Of a DNA stretch of 64,000 nucleotides, positions 41,715-60,132 are shown one piece after another. The stretch comes from Litomosoides sigmodontis. Lineage: Eukaryota > Nematoda > Chromadorea > Rhabditida > Onchocercidae. Under the pieces are notes generated by a model, which ran no database searches, had not been told where the DNA came from, and saw nothing but the letters and a program-made list of their open reading frames with translations. The stretch lies in the NCBI GenBank assembly GCA_963070105.1, contig OY718808.1:7293738-7357737 (forward strand), given 5' to 3'. Both the position numbers and the translations under genes were made by a program. How positions within the stretch are numbered: the first letter of the stretch is position 1; each line of letters starts with the position of its first letter.

Positions 41715-44662
41715 AATAATGTCAACACAAATTAGAGTTGAAATCAAAATTGAAATAATGTCAACTCAAATTTGCAACAGATAGAATCCGGTAAAAATCC
41801 GGCCGGATATACTTTTTAAACGCCGCAACTGGGCGATACTTTTCACGGTTGCTTATGGACGCAAGTTTCTTAAAGGTATGATCGATGATGCAACCGGTCG
41901 ATAAAGCGTTGCTTTTCTTGTCAATTAATAATTCGATTTTTTGTTGTCGAAAGTTTCGATTCGCTGAACGGTCGGTCGATTATGAAGTGGTCGGTTTTTA
42001 CAACTTTAAATGTGTTGTTCGTTATAAAGTGTATTGCAGGAGTGTCCTCATTACTGTATGCGAGATTTCCTTCACATTTTCGTATGGCGGCTTTGCTAAG
42101 ATAGACGGTTTTAACGCTTCTCCAAAACGGTTTTGCTATGGATTGGTATCCGGTCGTCGTAAAAGCGATGCTTTGTGACGTCCTTGCCCAACATGTGAAA
42201 TAGGTAGTTGGAGAAGTCTGCCTTTGCTCGCCAACAAACATATAATTTTTCAGGACGACGACAATTACAGTCTCTTGCTTTTACCTGTTAGTGCCGGAGA
42301 AAGTGCTAACGGTACAGTTGCCTAGCGTCTTTGAAGGAAGTGAACCGAAACGCGTAAATAAGGAGGAACAGTTTTACATGATGAATGAAACGGATCTCAG
42401 GGTAGGACATATAAATATAAGCTTACACATATAAGCTTAACGGTCCTTCGGAGATGCTGTTTGCGACGGTGTGATGGATGAATGAATGACAGTTTGCGCT
42501 TTCTTCACCTCCAGGAAGGTCGTCAGTAACGTAAAGGGCTAAATCAGCCGCGCTTCTTTCTTTTCATGAAATTTCCGTGTTAGCTTTAGACTGGCATCAA
42601 CAAGCGGTTCCACCGGCTAACGTTTAATGATTCCGTCAAAATCCGCATGAAGCATCGCTCTTATCGCTACTCCTCCTCGTTTCGAAGGGAGTGTATGTAA
42701 GTGTTCCAGTGCAAAGTCACTTCTTATTTTAAAGCGAAGGAGCGCAATGATACTCAATACCTTTTGGAAATTTGCGGGATTATCCTCGCGTTTCTTGCAG
42801 GATTTCATTCGAGTTTATGGATGCTGGTAATCGTAAGCAGTTCGGTCTCATCATTTATCCTGGCGCTGCTGAAGTAGGCTTTCATCATTTTTGCTATTCA
42901 TTAGAATTTGCTAAAAACATCTGAAGTGAGTGGAAGTGACACATTCCGAATTATTCTTCAGCTACATGCAATTAGCTTGGTGACGTGTGTAAAGCAAATT
43001 AAATTGCTTCGTAAAATGTCACGCAAACTTTTAAATACGACGTCTAACTAAGTTATTTGTTTATTTTCAGTTAACACTGGCGTGCACTTCAGTTATGTAC
43101 ACTCTTATTACACTTCCGAAAAATGACTTTGAAAAGTATTACGAGTTTGTGCTGTTATTTTCAAGTGTTGGCATAATGGTATGGACTTTTTTAATGCTAA
43201 TTAATATGCAATTTGTATCTAATTTAATTATGATTCCTTTCTTGGCAGCAAGCATTCCTTCAGCTATTTCACTACGAAAAGTATTATGGCACTACTGTTT
43301 TTTGCACTGATCGAATTACCGAAATTACACGCGTCGAGCACAGCACCGTTGATACAGTGCACATCGAAACAGTAATAGAAATACAAATGGAGCAGTCGGT
43401 ATCTCTTCATTTAATTGCCGAGCATTTTCCCCGTGCTGAGCAGCTTCATTACAGGCTTCTTGTTTTTCAAATGTGAAAGGGCTTTCCAGCGAATCCCCGG
43501 CAATTGGCACCTCGTGAAGCCGATCCCGGTGGACCACAAAATCGTTATCGACTACTATTGTAACGGCAAGAGTACAATTACAGTTCAATTAGGAGATAAG
43601 AACGGGATAGCAGCACTTATTGTAACCATCGACTACCATAAAGGAGTCCGTGTGTTTTGTTGTTTCAGTTTAATTCAAACGTAAAATGCGCCTCCCAAGG
43701 CTCTTAGCAATCTCTGCGAAAAGCCTCAAATTTTAATCGTTTGTGTTGAAAGGTCGAAGCCTTCAGATCCTTTATACGAAGCGCCATCGCTTTGACGACG
43801 ACAAAATACCATGCTTCAATTTCGGAACTTATCAACAGTTCATCGATCCAATGTTGGGTAGACTTGAAATTGGCGTGTTTGCGTATCAATACAGGGTAGG
43901 GTAATTTTATTTATTAAAATTAATCTGATGTGACTTTATGCTTCTACGATCGGAAAGATCGGCTCTTTACTGCTTCACCGATATTGGACAGACAATTGAA
44001 TCCATTAACGATGGAATTATTCGCAGCATCTTAATTTGCAAGAAATGGAATTCCAAGCCTTCCAATGTTCGTCTCATCCCGCCGGCAAAGATCAAACACA
44101 CATGAAAGAACTGCACGACGGAACTTATCAAAGTGCTAGCGAATTGAATGTAATTCAATTCAATTCCTTTCGAGCTTATAATTCCTGTAATTCTTAGATT
44201 AGCATGAAAGCATCCAAGCATGAAATGGAGGTGGAAATGGTAACCTGCTTCGTTGATGGCCATCATTACTCGCCCTATGACATTGAGCAAGTTATTTTTG
44301 ATTCGACAAATAACAAAACGGTTTTTTTCGCTCATTACATTGAACCAGACTGATCGCTCTACGGTATCTATCTGATCACTTTGATGCGTTCGCCTGTTAT
44401 GCCTGTGCAAACAAAAATTTTTTAATAAAATTAATTGAAATTTTGCATAAAATACATTTCCAAGCTGTTAAAATCATACATAGGGATATGCGTTGTGTTA
44501 AATTGCTTGATTAAATGTAAATTTAAAAAGTTCCATGAAAATCTTTTTGGCACAGTTAATTTGAACAGAGTTCAATTAATGGAATGGTTATGAAATCCCC
44601 GCTTCACTAGTCTATGAAATTCACACTCTGTAAATTATAACATAGAAATAGTGTGACGTTTG
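41715..44662. repeat. Right arm of the large inverted repeat (mate 35705-38655)
   Basis: Reverse complement of 35705-38655. Known differences in non-coding parts are few: a 5-bp indel in intron 4, a 1-bp indel in intron 2 and a handful of substitutions. It carries galectin-like copy B on the plus strand. Confidence 0.9.
41982..44353 (+). CDS. Secreted galectin-like protein, copy B
   Basis: Exons 41982-42055, 42254-42401, 42590-42696, 42801-42873, 43071-43178, 43249-43398, 43490-43621, a 12-13 nt exon near 43669, 43767-43895, about 43992-44066, and 44198-44353 (TGA). Phases agree across exons 1-7. Same signal peptide as copy A. Domain 1 includes NKRFHRLTFNDSVKIRMKH and FMDAGNRKQFGLIIYPGAAE. 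The linker ends EIQMEQS. Domain 2 includes RIPGNWHLVKPIPVDHKIVI and FNFGTYQQFIDPMLGRLEIG. The C-terminus is AHYIEPD. The small exon reading FNSN, which would place an HFNPR-like turn after GIAALI, is attractive but unproved. Likely secreted; function unknown. Against copy A nearly every exonic difference changes the protein. Confidence 0.55.
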
Positions 44663-46116
44663 TTGAAATTTTTAATGGTTACCTTCTGCTTTCGAGGGCT
44701 AATGCTTAGGTTATAATTCTTGAAAATTATGGCGTTTCCAACTTATCGTACCAAACTAAATGCTTTTGCATGCAATATGCAAATTGATAATTATCTATTT
44801 AAGCTATTGGAAACGAATTTACTCTTTTTTTAACATCTCAGGTAATTTGCTTTAGGAAATAATAAGTCCTCCATCTTCGGAACAGTTATCGGCGATTGTT
44901 AATGTCAAATGCTTAAAATTTCAAGCTTTTTTGGATGTTCACGAATTCTGGAGGGTTCAGTGAAAGTATCCATGCAGTAGAGTTATCCATGGATGATATT
45001 CCCATGGTATTTGATTAGCTGTACTTAACATTTAGTCAGTAGTGTGATGGAAGCGAAAGAGCAGGTAAAATGGAAATTACCCATTTCTTTCCCTCTGCAA
45101 GTACACACATTTCGCACTGTATTTTCAGTGTGAAATTCGACACACTTTTACTTCCTTGTCATTGGAAGAATTTCTGCGCCACATCACCATTTGCGCTTGC
45201 TTATTTGCGCCACTGCAGCGACAAAATGCTTGAGCTACCAAGTATCCGATCGCAAATGTGAATGGTACAATTGCGCAATGTTTGAAATTAGAATCTCAGG
45301 AACGACTAGTGAAGGCTGAAACTGTCCTGCTTTGCTAGTTCCCAACTTTCTGATATGGTCACTCTTACTGCGATGAGAAAAAAAATCATTGAAGTTAATG
45401 CTTTAAGCCAGTTGAAAAATCATAACTGTGAAAAAAATTAATGCCAAGCATTGCGTTGAAATAAAGCCTTCCACTGAAGTCAGCAATGTTTCGTGAAAGA
45501 AAATCAGCCTATGTGTCTGTCTGTCTGTCTGTCTGTCTGTGTGTGTGTGTGTTAGATCGATGCCAATTAGCAAGTTGCTTAAACGACATAATTAATTACT
45601 TCCATATCATGCGGAATTTTTGAATGTGTATTGTGCAAATATTTCTACGACAAGATATATTTCATCAATGGAACAGTTTGAATAAACGAAAGACTACCTT
45701 TCTGGGATTTTCAAATTGCATAACTGTTGGGATTATAAATCAATTATAATGTAATAGAAAATTCTCTTGAAAATTTTTCGTTAGTAAATCTTCAATAAAT
45801 TAAATATTCGTCGAAATTTCACGCAAATGATCATCGATTGCCGAGATAGAAAAGGATGCTTGGATAAGGTGGTAAAACAGTGAGAAAAACATTTCCTTAG
45901 AATGACAAAATCATTTTGGAAAAAAAATGGAAATGAAAATTGTGCATGAAAGTAGTAAATTACATGATCAATTAATTATCTGCTATGCTTATCAAAAAAT
46001 GAAGAGAAGAATTTAAACAGAATCAATCAAGCAATAATGAGTAGTGCAAAGTGATATATAATTGAAATTTATGAAATGAAAATGAAAGAAATGCTTTAAG
46101 CACAATGCTTCTTCAT
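44663..46116. other. Intergenic
   Basis: No gene called. A (CTGT)n/(GT)n microsatellite lies at 45513-45551. A tiny spliced frame could be drawn near 45041-45230, but it is not distinguishable from chance. Confidence 0.5.
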
Positions 46117-47499
46117 TTAGTGTCGTCCGCTCCTGTCGTAAGCGTCGCTACTTCGTCGTTTATCATTGACATATATGCTAGCTGCGACGCAAACACCGAC
46201 CGTTACAACAATAATCATAGCGAATAATATGCAAAAAATGATAAATAATGGCATCGGTATTGAGTGCAGCGCTGGAAGAAAAATTAAGCTTTTTCAAATA
46301 AATCTTATTTTCGTTCAATTAAGTCATTAAATATTCAAATTAACTGACGATACTAGCAGAAGCGGTGGAAAAGATGTCATTTTCTCTATCATTCATTAGT
46401 TCCTCTTTGGTGTTACAGCAAGTGATGATTATGAGGTATCTCTATCATGATTATGACGATGATCATCAATGTCATCATTCTCGTTCTTATCATCGCCAGG
46501 CCTCATTTGTATTCAAAAAAAACTCAAGTTCTTTGATGGCCCTTTTTTTAACTCTGAAAATTTGATGAAATGGCTAATTTAGTCTGGTGTTTGAAAAATT
46601 TTATAAACCAGTTTTGGTAATTGCTAAATTTTTTATAAACTTTTTGGGCTTCTATCAACTAACTTCTATCTTCCTACATCAGAATATCCAGGCAGAAATT
46701 TTAGTAATTTAGCAAGAAGATCGCTTCAAGTTATGACAGTTATTCATGGTACTTTGAAATATTTGAAAATATTGAAATTGAAAATGTGAGAAATTTGAAA
46801 TAATAATTTGAAGGTGGAATGTTCTGGAATAACTGTCAAAATGTGATGAATACCTGGCTCATCCTGTTTCGCGTTTAACGATTGCTTGCACTTAATCCAC
46901 GTCGGACAATTTTTAAGTGCACAACACAAAGGGTCAATGTCCATTTCTGTGATACCCATTGGTACTACCTGTGCTATCAGTGTTTGCTCGGGTAGAACAG
47001 AAAAAATTTGCACTTTATCCGGTAATTCCATCGATTCGGTTTTACGAGTAAAACTCCTCAAGCACACTACACTGGTTGTGTTGTAGCACCGACACTGCTT
47101 CCTGAAAGCTTCTAACTTTCGCAGAATCGTCCCTTATTGCTCTAATCTAAAGCTAAGATTAGTTAAATTTTGATTAAATACTATCACATGCTCCGTAATA
47201 AGGAGCGTTTGTCATCAGTGCAACTGAAAATGATGAATGAGTGGGAAAAAAAATGGTTCACTTCAATTTATTACAACAATAATTTATTAATTTCAGGAAA
47301 TTGAAAGACACATTGATAGCAAAAAAAAAAAAATTTAAATTTACCCAGGTTGATCGTATAACTGACATTGTTCAGCGGTACACAATGAACAGCAACAAGT
47401 ATTGGAGCAACAAAAATCCATTTGATTAATTTTAATCTCATACGTACTGCGGAGAGTATTAGCAGTTAGCAGAAGTAGTGCAAATCGATGCCACAACAT
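46117..47499 (-). CDS. Type I membrane protein with Cys-rich ectodomain, unknown family
   Basis: Three exons, 47345-47499, 46854-47101 and 46117-46271, with phase-perfect joints; 558 nt give 185 residues. Order: signal peptide (MLWHRFALLLLTANTLRS); a very Cys-rich start (DFCCSNTCCCSLC, then KQCRCYN); a hydrophobic/acidic middle (PEQTLIAQVVPMGITEMDID) with further cysteines (PLCCALKNCPTWIKC); a single membrane helix (PLFIIFCILFAMIIVV); and a short basic tail (YVNDKRRSS … GRH). It should sit in the plasma membrane or secretory pathway with the Cys-rich part outside. About 13 cysteines suggest a disulfide-bonded module. I do not recognise a named family. It is isolated from its neighbours. Confidence 0.75.
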
Positions 47500-52318
<4,819 letters not shown>

Positions 52319-52319
52319 A

Positions 52320-53667
<1,348 letters not shown>

Positions 53668-53796
53668 CAGTGATGATGATATTGGGGTTAGATTTTACTC
53701 ATAATCGTTGTTATTGTTGTTGTTGGATGTAAGACTGATGAATGATATGAATAAGTAATTATCGTAGTAATTATTAATTATTACGATTGTTTGCAG

Positions 53797-56700
53797 GCAT
53801 ATGCCAGAGAGATTAGTTGCTATCGTCAGTTCAAGAAATGGAATGAAAGTGAAAAATGTTTTTATGGAACAAAGGCAACACAAGTGCCTGTGCGTGTCTC
53901 TTCCTGTTATTTCCATCTGATTGATTTTAATTACTTAATGACTTTACTTTTGAGGCGTTCTTTTAACAATGATATTGGTGGTGTGATTAATCATTCAAAT
54001 AAGGATGGCTTTTTTTAGTGGTTGAATTTAATTCTGTTAAATTTAATTCACTCAATCGTTGCAGCTACCGATTCGGTTTCGACAAAAGCAATAGCAACAA
54101 CAAACGAAACGAAAGGGGATAAAAGGGAGAAAAAATTTCTAGGACGATTATCTTACACGCTTGATTATGACTTTGACAAGAATTCAGTAATTAATTTTTT
54201 TTTTAAATCTCTTAATTAACAACTCTGTGAATTTTAAATGGCTGAATTATCTACCTCAATTTGCTCGATTGTTAGAGTATAACAGGACTGTTATAGCAAT
54301 TGGATAATAATCACTGAGGTGAATTGGATTACAAACTGTAAAAATTAACAACATTGCGGGAAACGAGTACAACAAGTACATTTCTAGCATTTAGACAAAA
54401 AGAAAGCGATGTAATTTCAATGAAAATTCAAAAAAGTGAAATAAAAATGAAAGTGATGAGAATATGGTGTAAAATTAGTGTGAACATTTCTAAATTTTAA
54501 AAAATTTAATTCTTTCTCTTTTTGCAACGTAACACTTCTGTTAACATGAACTGAAAACGTTTGATGGAAGTTAATATGGTCCTAAAAATTAACACTTTTA
54601 TTTAGCTAAATTTTTGCCAGTTGCTGGTAATGCCTTTTAACATTAGCATAAACAAATATTTTCAAATTTGCCGTCGTTTTTCACTGTTGTCTGAGGACTT
54701 ATAAAATTACAAGTTGTCTTTTTTCATGAAAAGTAAAATTGTTTTTTTTTCTTTGAATTTTAAATGAGTTAAAGGAAGAAAGAGAAATCCACTTGGAGGA
54801 AACGAATTTTTGCTATAATTGAAAAAATTTCTCGGAAAGCATGCAAGAAAATAAAAGCTATCTCTTTGTGTATATTTTTTTCGTTTTTCGGAAAAATTTA
54901 TTTATATGTGAAAGAAAGCGAAGAAAAAACATTTTCAAATATGTTCCCCGAAATTTTTTTTAATTCTTTGCTGATCAATAAAGGCAAATGAATGTGTGTG
55001 TGTGTGTGTCGGTAATTAATGATGAAGAAGAGTTTGATGAATTAAAAATTTTTCATCAATATGAAATTTATAGCTAACAGTAACTGTCATTCAAGCAGAA
55101 GGATTACCACCAATGGATCTTGGTGGCACCTCTGATCCCTATGTCAAGCTTTACCTCCTACCGGACAAGAAGAAGAAGTGTCAAACGAAAGTGCAAAAAA
55201 AATCGCTTAATCCTGTTTTCAATGAAAATTTCATGTTTAAGGTAAATTTAATTAATTTGAAATATTTGTTTTATCACTCGAACAGTGACAACAATCTAAA
55301 CAACCGTCTAATTGTTTGAATAACAACCAAACAAAAGAGATTAAATTAATTTCATTGAAATAGCAACGATTTTTAGCAATATTTGAAATTGCTAAAATTT
55401 TCAAAATTTAAATTAGACAGTACTTTTCATGCATTTTTTTTCTACTATTGACTAATTCCTTGGTGGATTTTGAGTTAATGCTTGATGCTAAGCAAAAAGT
55501 ATATCTAAGTGTGAACATTTCTTCTCCATGCATAAATCCACAGCCTACGAAGAAATCCAAAATAATTGAAAAAGAAAGCTGATGATGAGATCGATCATCT
55601 GAAATTAGCAGTGATCAGATGAGAAAGATCAGAATCAAAAAAAAGAAAAGATCTGCTTGTTATGAAAACCCCACGTAATTGTACAGCAAATTAAAATGTA
55701 CGACCAATAGGATTACGACTAACTTAAGTGAAACGCTAGAGTAATTCCTAAAAGTTTTAAACTTAACAGTGAAGTAAGAGAAGCTAAAGCTATTTTTTAA
55801 TCTGTATGGTAGCTTTTTTGACAACTGAGAAAGGGAATGTAAGCTATCGGAAGCTATATTGTCTTCCGCTTACATTAGCCGTCAGCAGAAGCATTTTTGA
55901 TAAATTGTTCAGTTTAAGCAACTAAGGCATCTAAATTTGAGCAAATTTCGCTAGGGAAATTTTTACTTCATTCATCATCCATCGCATTTTCATCAGCAGA
56001 GCAAAATGCTTCTGCAAATCACAATTGCTGGCAAAACAAAAAAACGAATACCTTTCATGGAATTAACTGAATTTTAATCAAAAATGAAATTATTGAACGA
56101 AATGAGTAAAGCGTTAATAAAATTATCAATGTTTCTTTTTTGCATTAATTAATGAAAATTTTGCTAGACTGATTAATCGAAATTAAAAGCAACAAATTAG
56201 TCTTTTATCGAAACTATCAGAATGAAAAGTTTTTTCTGCTGCAAATTCAGCAATTTATCCATTCCTCACTAATCGAGGAGTGAGAGAGAGAGAGAGAGAG
56301 AGAAGGAGGGATGAAGAAGTAATGAAATCTGACGTGTTTCAAGCAATATTCACTTATGCAAATTGGTGTAGGCCTAAAAACAAGTTTGTTTTCTTTTTTT
56401 TGTAACATTTGATAAGTAGCATTGTTAAATAGCTTGGAATATGTATTGAATAGATTATATGATGGAAAAACTTAAACTTCCATTCCTCATTTTTGATTGT
56501 TTTAATTTTGAATTGATCCTCTCCGAACGCCTACCTCACCGCTTCACTGCAAAAGCGATGAGAAGCGCAGAATTTAGCACCTTTTTTTAATTTTTATTTT
56601 TGATTTCATTTTTTCTTTTGATATTTTTTATCAAATTTACTATCATTCTCATTTCCTCTTCAAATTTACGGCCAAGCATAGGAATTTGGAGTGCTTTAGA

Positions 56701-58686
56701 TGAAAATTAAACACCAAACATTTCACACATTTTAATGCTTTCTGTTTATAAATCTAATCTTCAGATACCATACAGTGAAATAAGCAGTCAAACGTTGGTT
56801 ATGAGTGTTTTCGATTTTGATAGATTTGGAAAGCATGGTCAAGTGAGCTTTTAATATCAAGCTTAATATTTCGAAATAAACATTGCCTTATCAGTTCTCT
56901 TAAAAAGATGATAATAGAATGATAAAGATAGGGATTAAATAACCATGGATTCATTATAATTGCAAAATATTAATAAAATAACATTTTCAAATATTTTATT
57001 ACTTAAATTGGAAAACTTTTGTAGCTGCTAATTTATTGCTATTTCTTTTGAATATATTTTATAAAAATTGTTAGATTCTAAAAAGTTAGATGCTAATGAG
57101 CGAACGAGCAAAAAAGGTGAGTAAACCAAAAATCTTAGTGATAATTTTAGATAGGCGAAATTTCAATACCTCTTGGAAAGACCGACTTAACTACCACCAT
57201 TGAGAGGTGCGACTTAATTCAAACTCCACCGGTAATTTTTTATCTCTTCTTTCCAATTGAAAATCACAATTCCAAATAATTAATGTAAAATTTCAATTTT
57301 TTTAAAAATTAAATAATAAGTTGGAAAATTTTAAGAGCACTTTGTATATTCAGTTTGTAAATATGTTTCATTTTCTACTAACTATTAATTTATTCAGTTT
57401 ACTGAATAAACTTTCTAGTGCTACGAAACAATTATAATAAAAGAAAATTTTAATTATAAATTTTGATGGCATAATCGGAGAGAGAATATATTTGAAAAGA
57501 AATGTGAAAATTTTCAGGAAAATAGGTTAGGTGAAGTATGTGTAGCACTTCGTTACGCTCCAAATAAGAATAAACTAACGGTTGTTGTAATGGAATGTAA
57601 GAATTTGAAAAAGATGGACGTTCTTGGTTTATCAGGTTAGTTTGAAATTAGCGATTAACATTTTGCTATTTTGCAACACTTATTAAAATTCATAAACTGT
57701 TGCAATTTTGAGCAACGACGTTCTCCACTTCTTTATTTTTCCATTTAGGCCTTAATTATAATTTCATGGTGATGTATTTCAATCAAGTACGTGTAACACG
57801 TTGCAATTGTTCCATATAATTAATTTCATAGTAACAAGTTTAATTATTTCAATGTTATCTTTGATCAATTGACCAGTCCTATTACTATCCTGGAATGGTG
57901 TCAATGAGTTCAGGTGAGTTGCACTGTTTGCAGATCCGTACGTCAAAATTTATTTGATGTTGCAAAAAAAGCGATTGGAAAAAAAGAAAACAACGATTAA
58001 GATGAAAACACTAAATCCATACTACAATGAATCGTTTAGCTTTGACGTCAGTCCTGAAAAAATGCAGGTAAAGCGAGTGCTTGTTAGTGAATTGAATTTC
58101 AAAAATTTATCAATTAGCCAAATGTTTTTCATTTTTCTGTGCCATTTCGAGAATTCAAAAGTCTAATGTCAAGATTAGTGTGCAAAACTACGATCATTGG
58201 GAAATAATATCAGCTTTAGCCTATTAATGGATAATTAGAGCAATCATAGTAAGCGTTTAATGAGTGATTATAAGTCATTGCAATCTAATTTTAAATAAAT
58301 ACAATTTCATAAGTCTTCAAATTGAGCCTGGTATTACTGACCATGTTTACTCATTATTTTATTGATTGGTTTTAATTTCTATGGCTGAGTCGAAGGGAAT
58401 TTTTTTTTTTTGTTCTATAATTCTAGGTCACTTTTCCTATCACTGTCACTGGACATGGTTCATTTCTTTTTCGCTCTTTCATATTACTTTCTCAATGAAA
58501 TTTTATACCGAAAGAAAATGAAGTTGAAATAAAGCTGTGATAAAATGAAATTAATTCACACTCATTCTAGCAATATTCCTCCTCCTATTGTAAGCACACA
58601 GTCTTCCTTCATCAAGCCGATAATAAATAAATCCTCTCTGTTTGATAATAAATAAATTCTCTGTTAGCTTATCTTTACAGCGAGTT

Positions 58687-58734
<48 letters not shown>

Positions 58735-58952
58735 CTGTGCTAACTTTAATGTAAACAATATCGTTTAAGCGAGTGCATTTGCAAGTGACGGTTTCGGATT
58801 ACGATCGAGTTGGTTCCAATGAACGTATCGGTCACGTTATCATCGGCAGCAACGCTAATGGCGTAGCGCTGAAGCAGTGGCAAGATGTGCTCGCAACACC
58901 ACGTCGTTCCGTTGCGCAATGGCACACGTTAATGCCATTCAATGATGATTAA
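53797..58952 (+). CDS. Synaptotagmin, tandem C2 domains (5' exons incomplete)
   Basis: Calcium sensor for vesicle fusion. Exons: 53797-53893 (tentative; CYRQFKKW, juxtamembrane), 54065-54186, 55074-55241, 56765-56842, 57151-57231, 57518-57635, 57934-58067 and 58770-58952. All joints from 54065 on are in phase. C2A begins [17 protein letters not shown], has the Ca-loop motif [16 protein letters not shown], a basic strand [14 protein letters not shown], and loop 3 [10 protein letters not shown]2B begins [17 protein letters not shown], has the MDVLGLSDPYVK loop, a polybasic strand [19 protein letters not shown], loop 3 [12 protein letters not shown], and the WHTL end typical of synaptotagmins. 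The aspartates of the calcium loops are mostly present; C2A loop 3 ends FGKHGQIGE where the usual sequence has SKHDxIGE, so one acidic ligand is changed to Gly. The membrane helix exon was not found. The paralogue is uncertain (SYT1/SNT-like). Confidence 0.9.
58689..58732. repeat. (CT)n microsatellite
   Basis: About 44 nt of CT repeats in the last intron of the synaptotagmin gene, 38 nt before the final exon, where it may serve as an extended pyrimidine tract. Confidence 0.95.
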
Positions 58953-60132
58953 TGATAAGCAATCGTCGCATTAGCTGTCATCACTTCTCATTTCTTACAG
59001 ATCTCAGATGAAACGTTTTATTTATTACGTGCAAAAGTGTATTTCATGCTGGAAGAAATCAACAAAATTTCAAGATTTTAGGAATTCTGTGGCACCAACT
59101 ACTTCTCATTGATACTGTCGAATACTAATTTTGCTTTATTGTCATTTTTTTTTGCATTTATTTTGCAGATGAAAAAAGTAACTCATCAGTGTTTCCTCAT
59201 ATTTTTCTTAAATTCAAATTTGTAAATTTTATCTTGTGTTTTGTAAATATTGATAAGTTTGAAAATTTTCATAACAATTAATTGATATTGATATATTACT
59301 GATATATATTTAATTTTGCATATCACTTTCGAAAGTTAATGGTTGTACACACGCACACACACACACACACACACACACGTACACGGACAGACACATGTAC
59401 ACACATACTATTACCTCTAACATTTTTAATCCTTTCTTTAACACTTTATTGTTTGTGACGTGACGTATAAATGATACCTTATCGATTGTAAGTAATATTT
59501 CACGTCGTTAAATTATGCAAGAAATAAGGCATTCATTCAACGAACCTTTCACGTCTAAACGTTTTCAAAATGTTGCAGCATTAACTGCTAGTAATAGCCT
59601 AAATAGCAATTTTAATGAGTGCGAAACGAATATTAATAATAATGTTTTTTGCTAGAAACATTTTTGAACAATGTAAGTTAGACATTCTAATTATTTTTTT
59701 AAAAAAAAACATTTCTAATTTCTTTGGAAGAAAGTTTGAATAATTTAGCATAATTAATCTTTCACGACGTGTTGTGAAAAATTTCGTGTTCAGATGGTTT
59801 CTTTGTTCTCACGTTTTTCACGTTGATGTGTTTTTCCAATTTTATCACCAAATTTTTTCGTACGTTAAATGAAATATGTTATTTAGCTATCACTTTTAAT
59901 TGTTTGCTTATCATAAGAAATACGCGATAATCTTATCATCGCAATCATTGATAGGAGAAGAGAAGCACGAAATTTTCAACCACAGAATTTCAAAAAACAA
60001 AAGTGTAATTGATACGGCGCAAATGGCGCAAATGACGGATGATTGTATCGTGGGATAACCGTGTGATTTAAGTGATCAGATCATCTCTTGCAATCTTTTG
60101 CGGCAACGACTAGTTCATTACAAGTGCCAGCA
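58953..60132. other. Intergenic between synaptotagmin and amnionless-like genes
   Basis: 3' UTR of the synaptotagmin gene, an (AC)n run near 59350-59378 and the upstream region of the next gene. No further gene seen. Confidence 0.6.

Noticed and set aside
45041..45230. Two tiny exons giving a ~40-residue frame starting MEAKEQ
   Set aside because: Phase fits, but length and lack of any other support make chance as likely.
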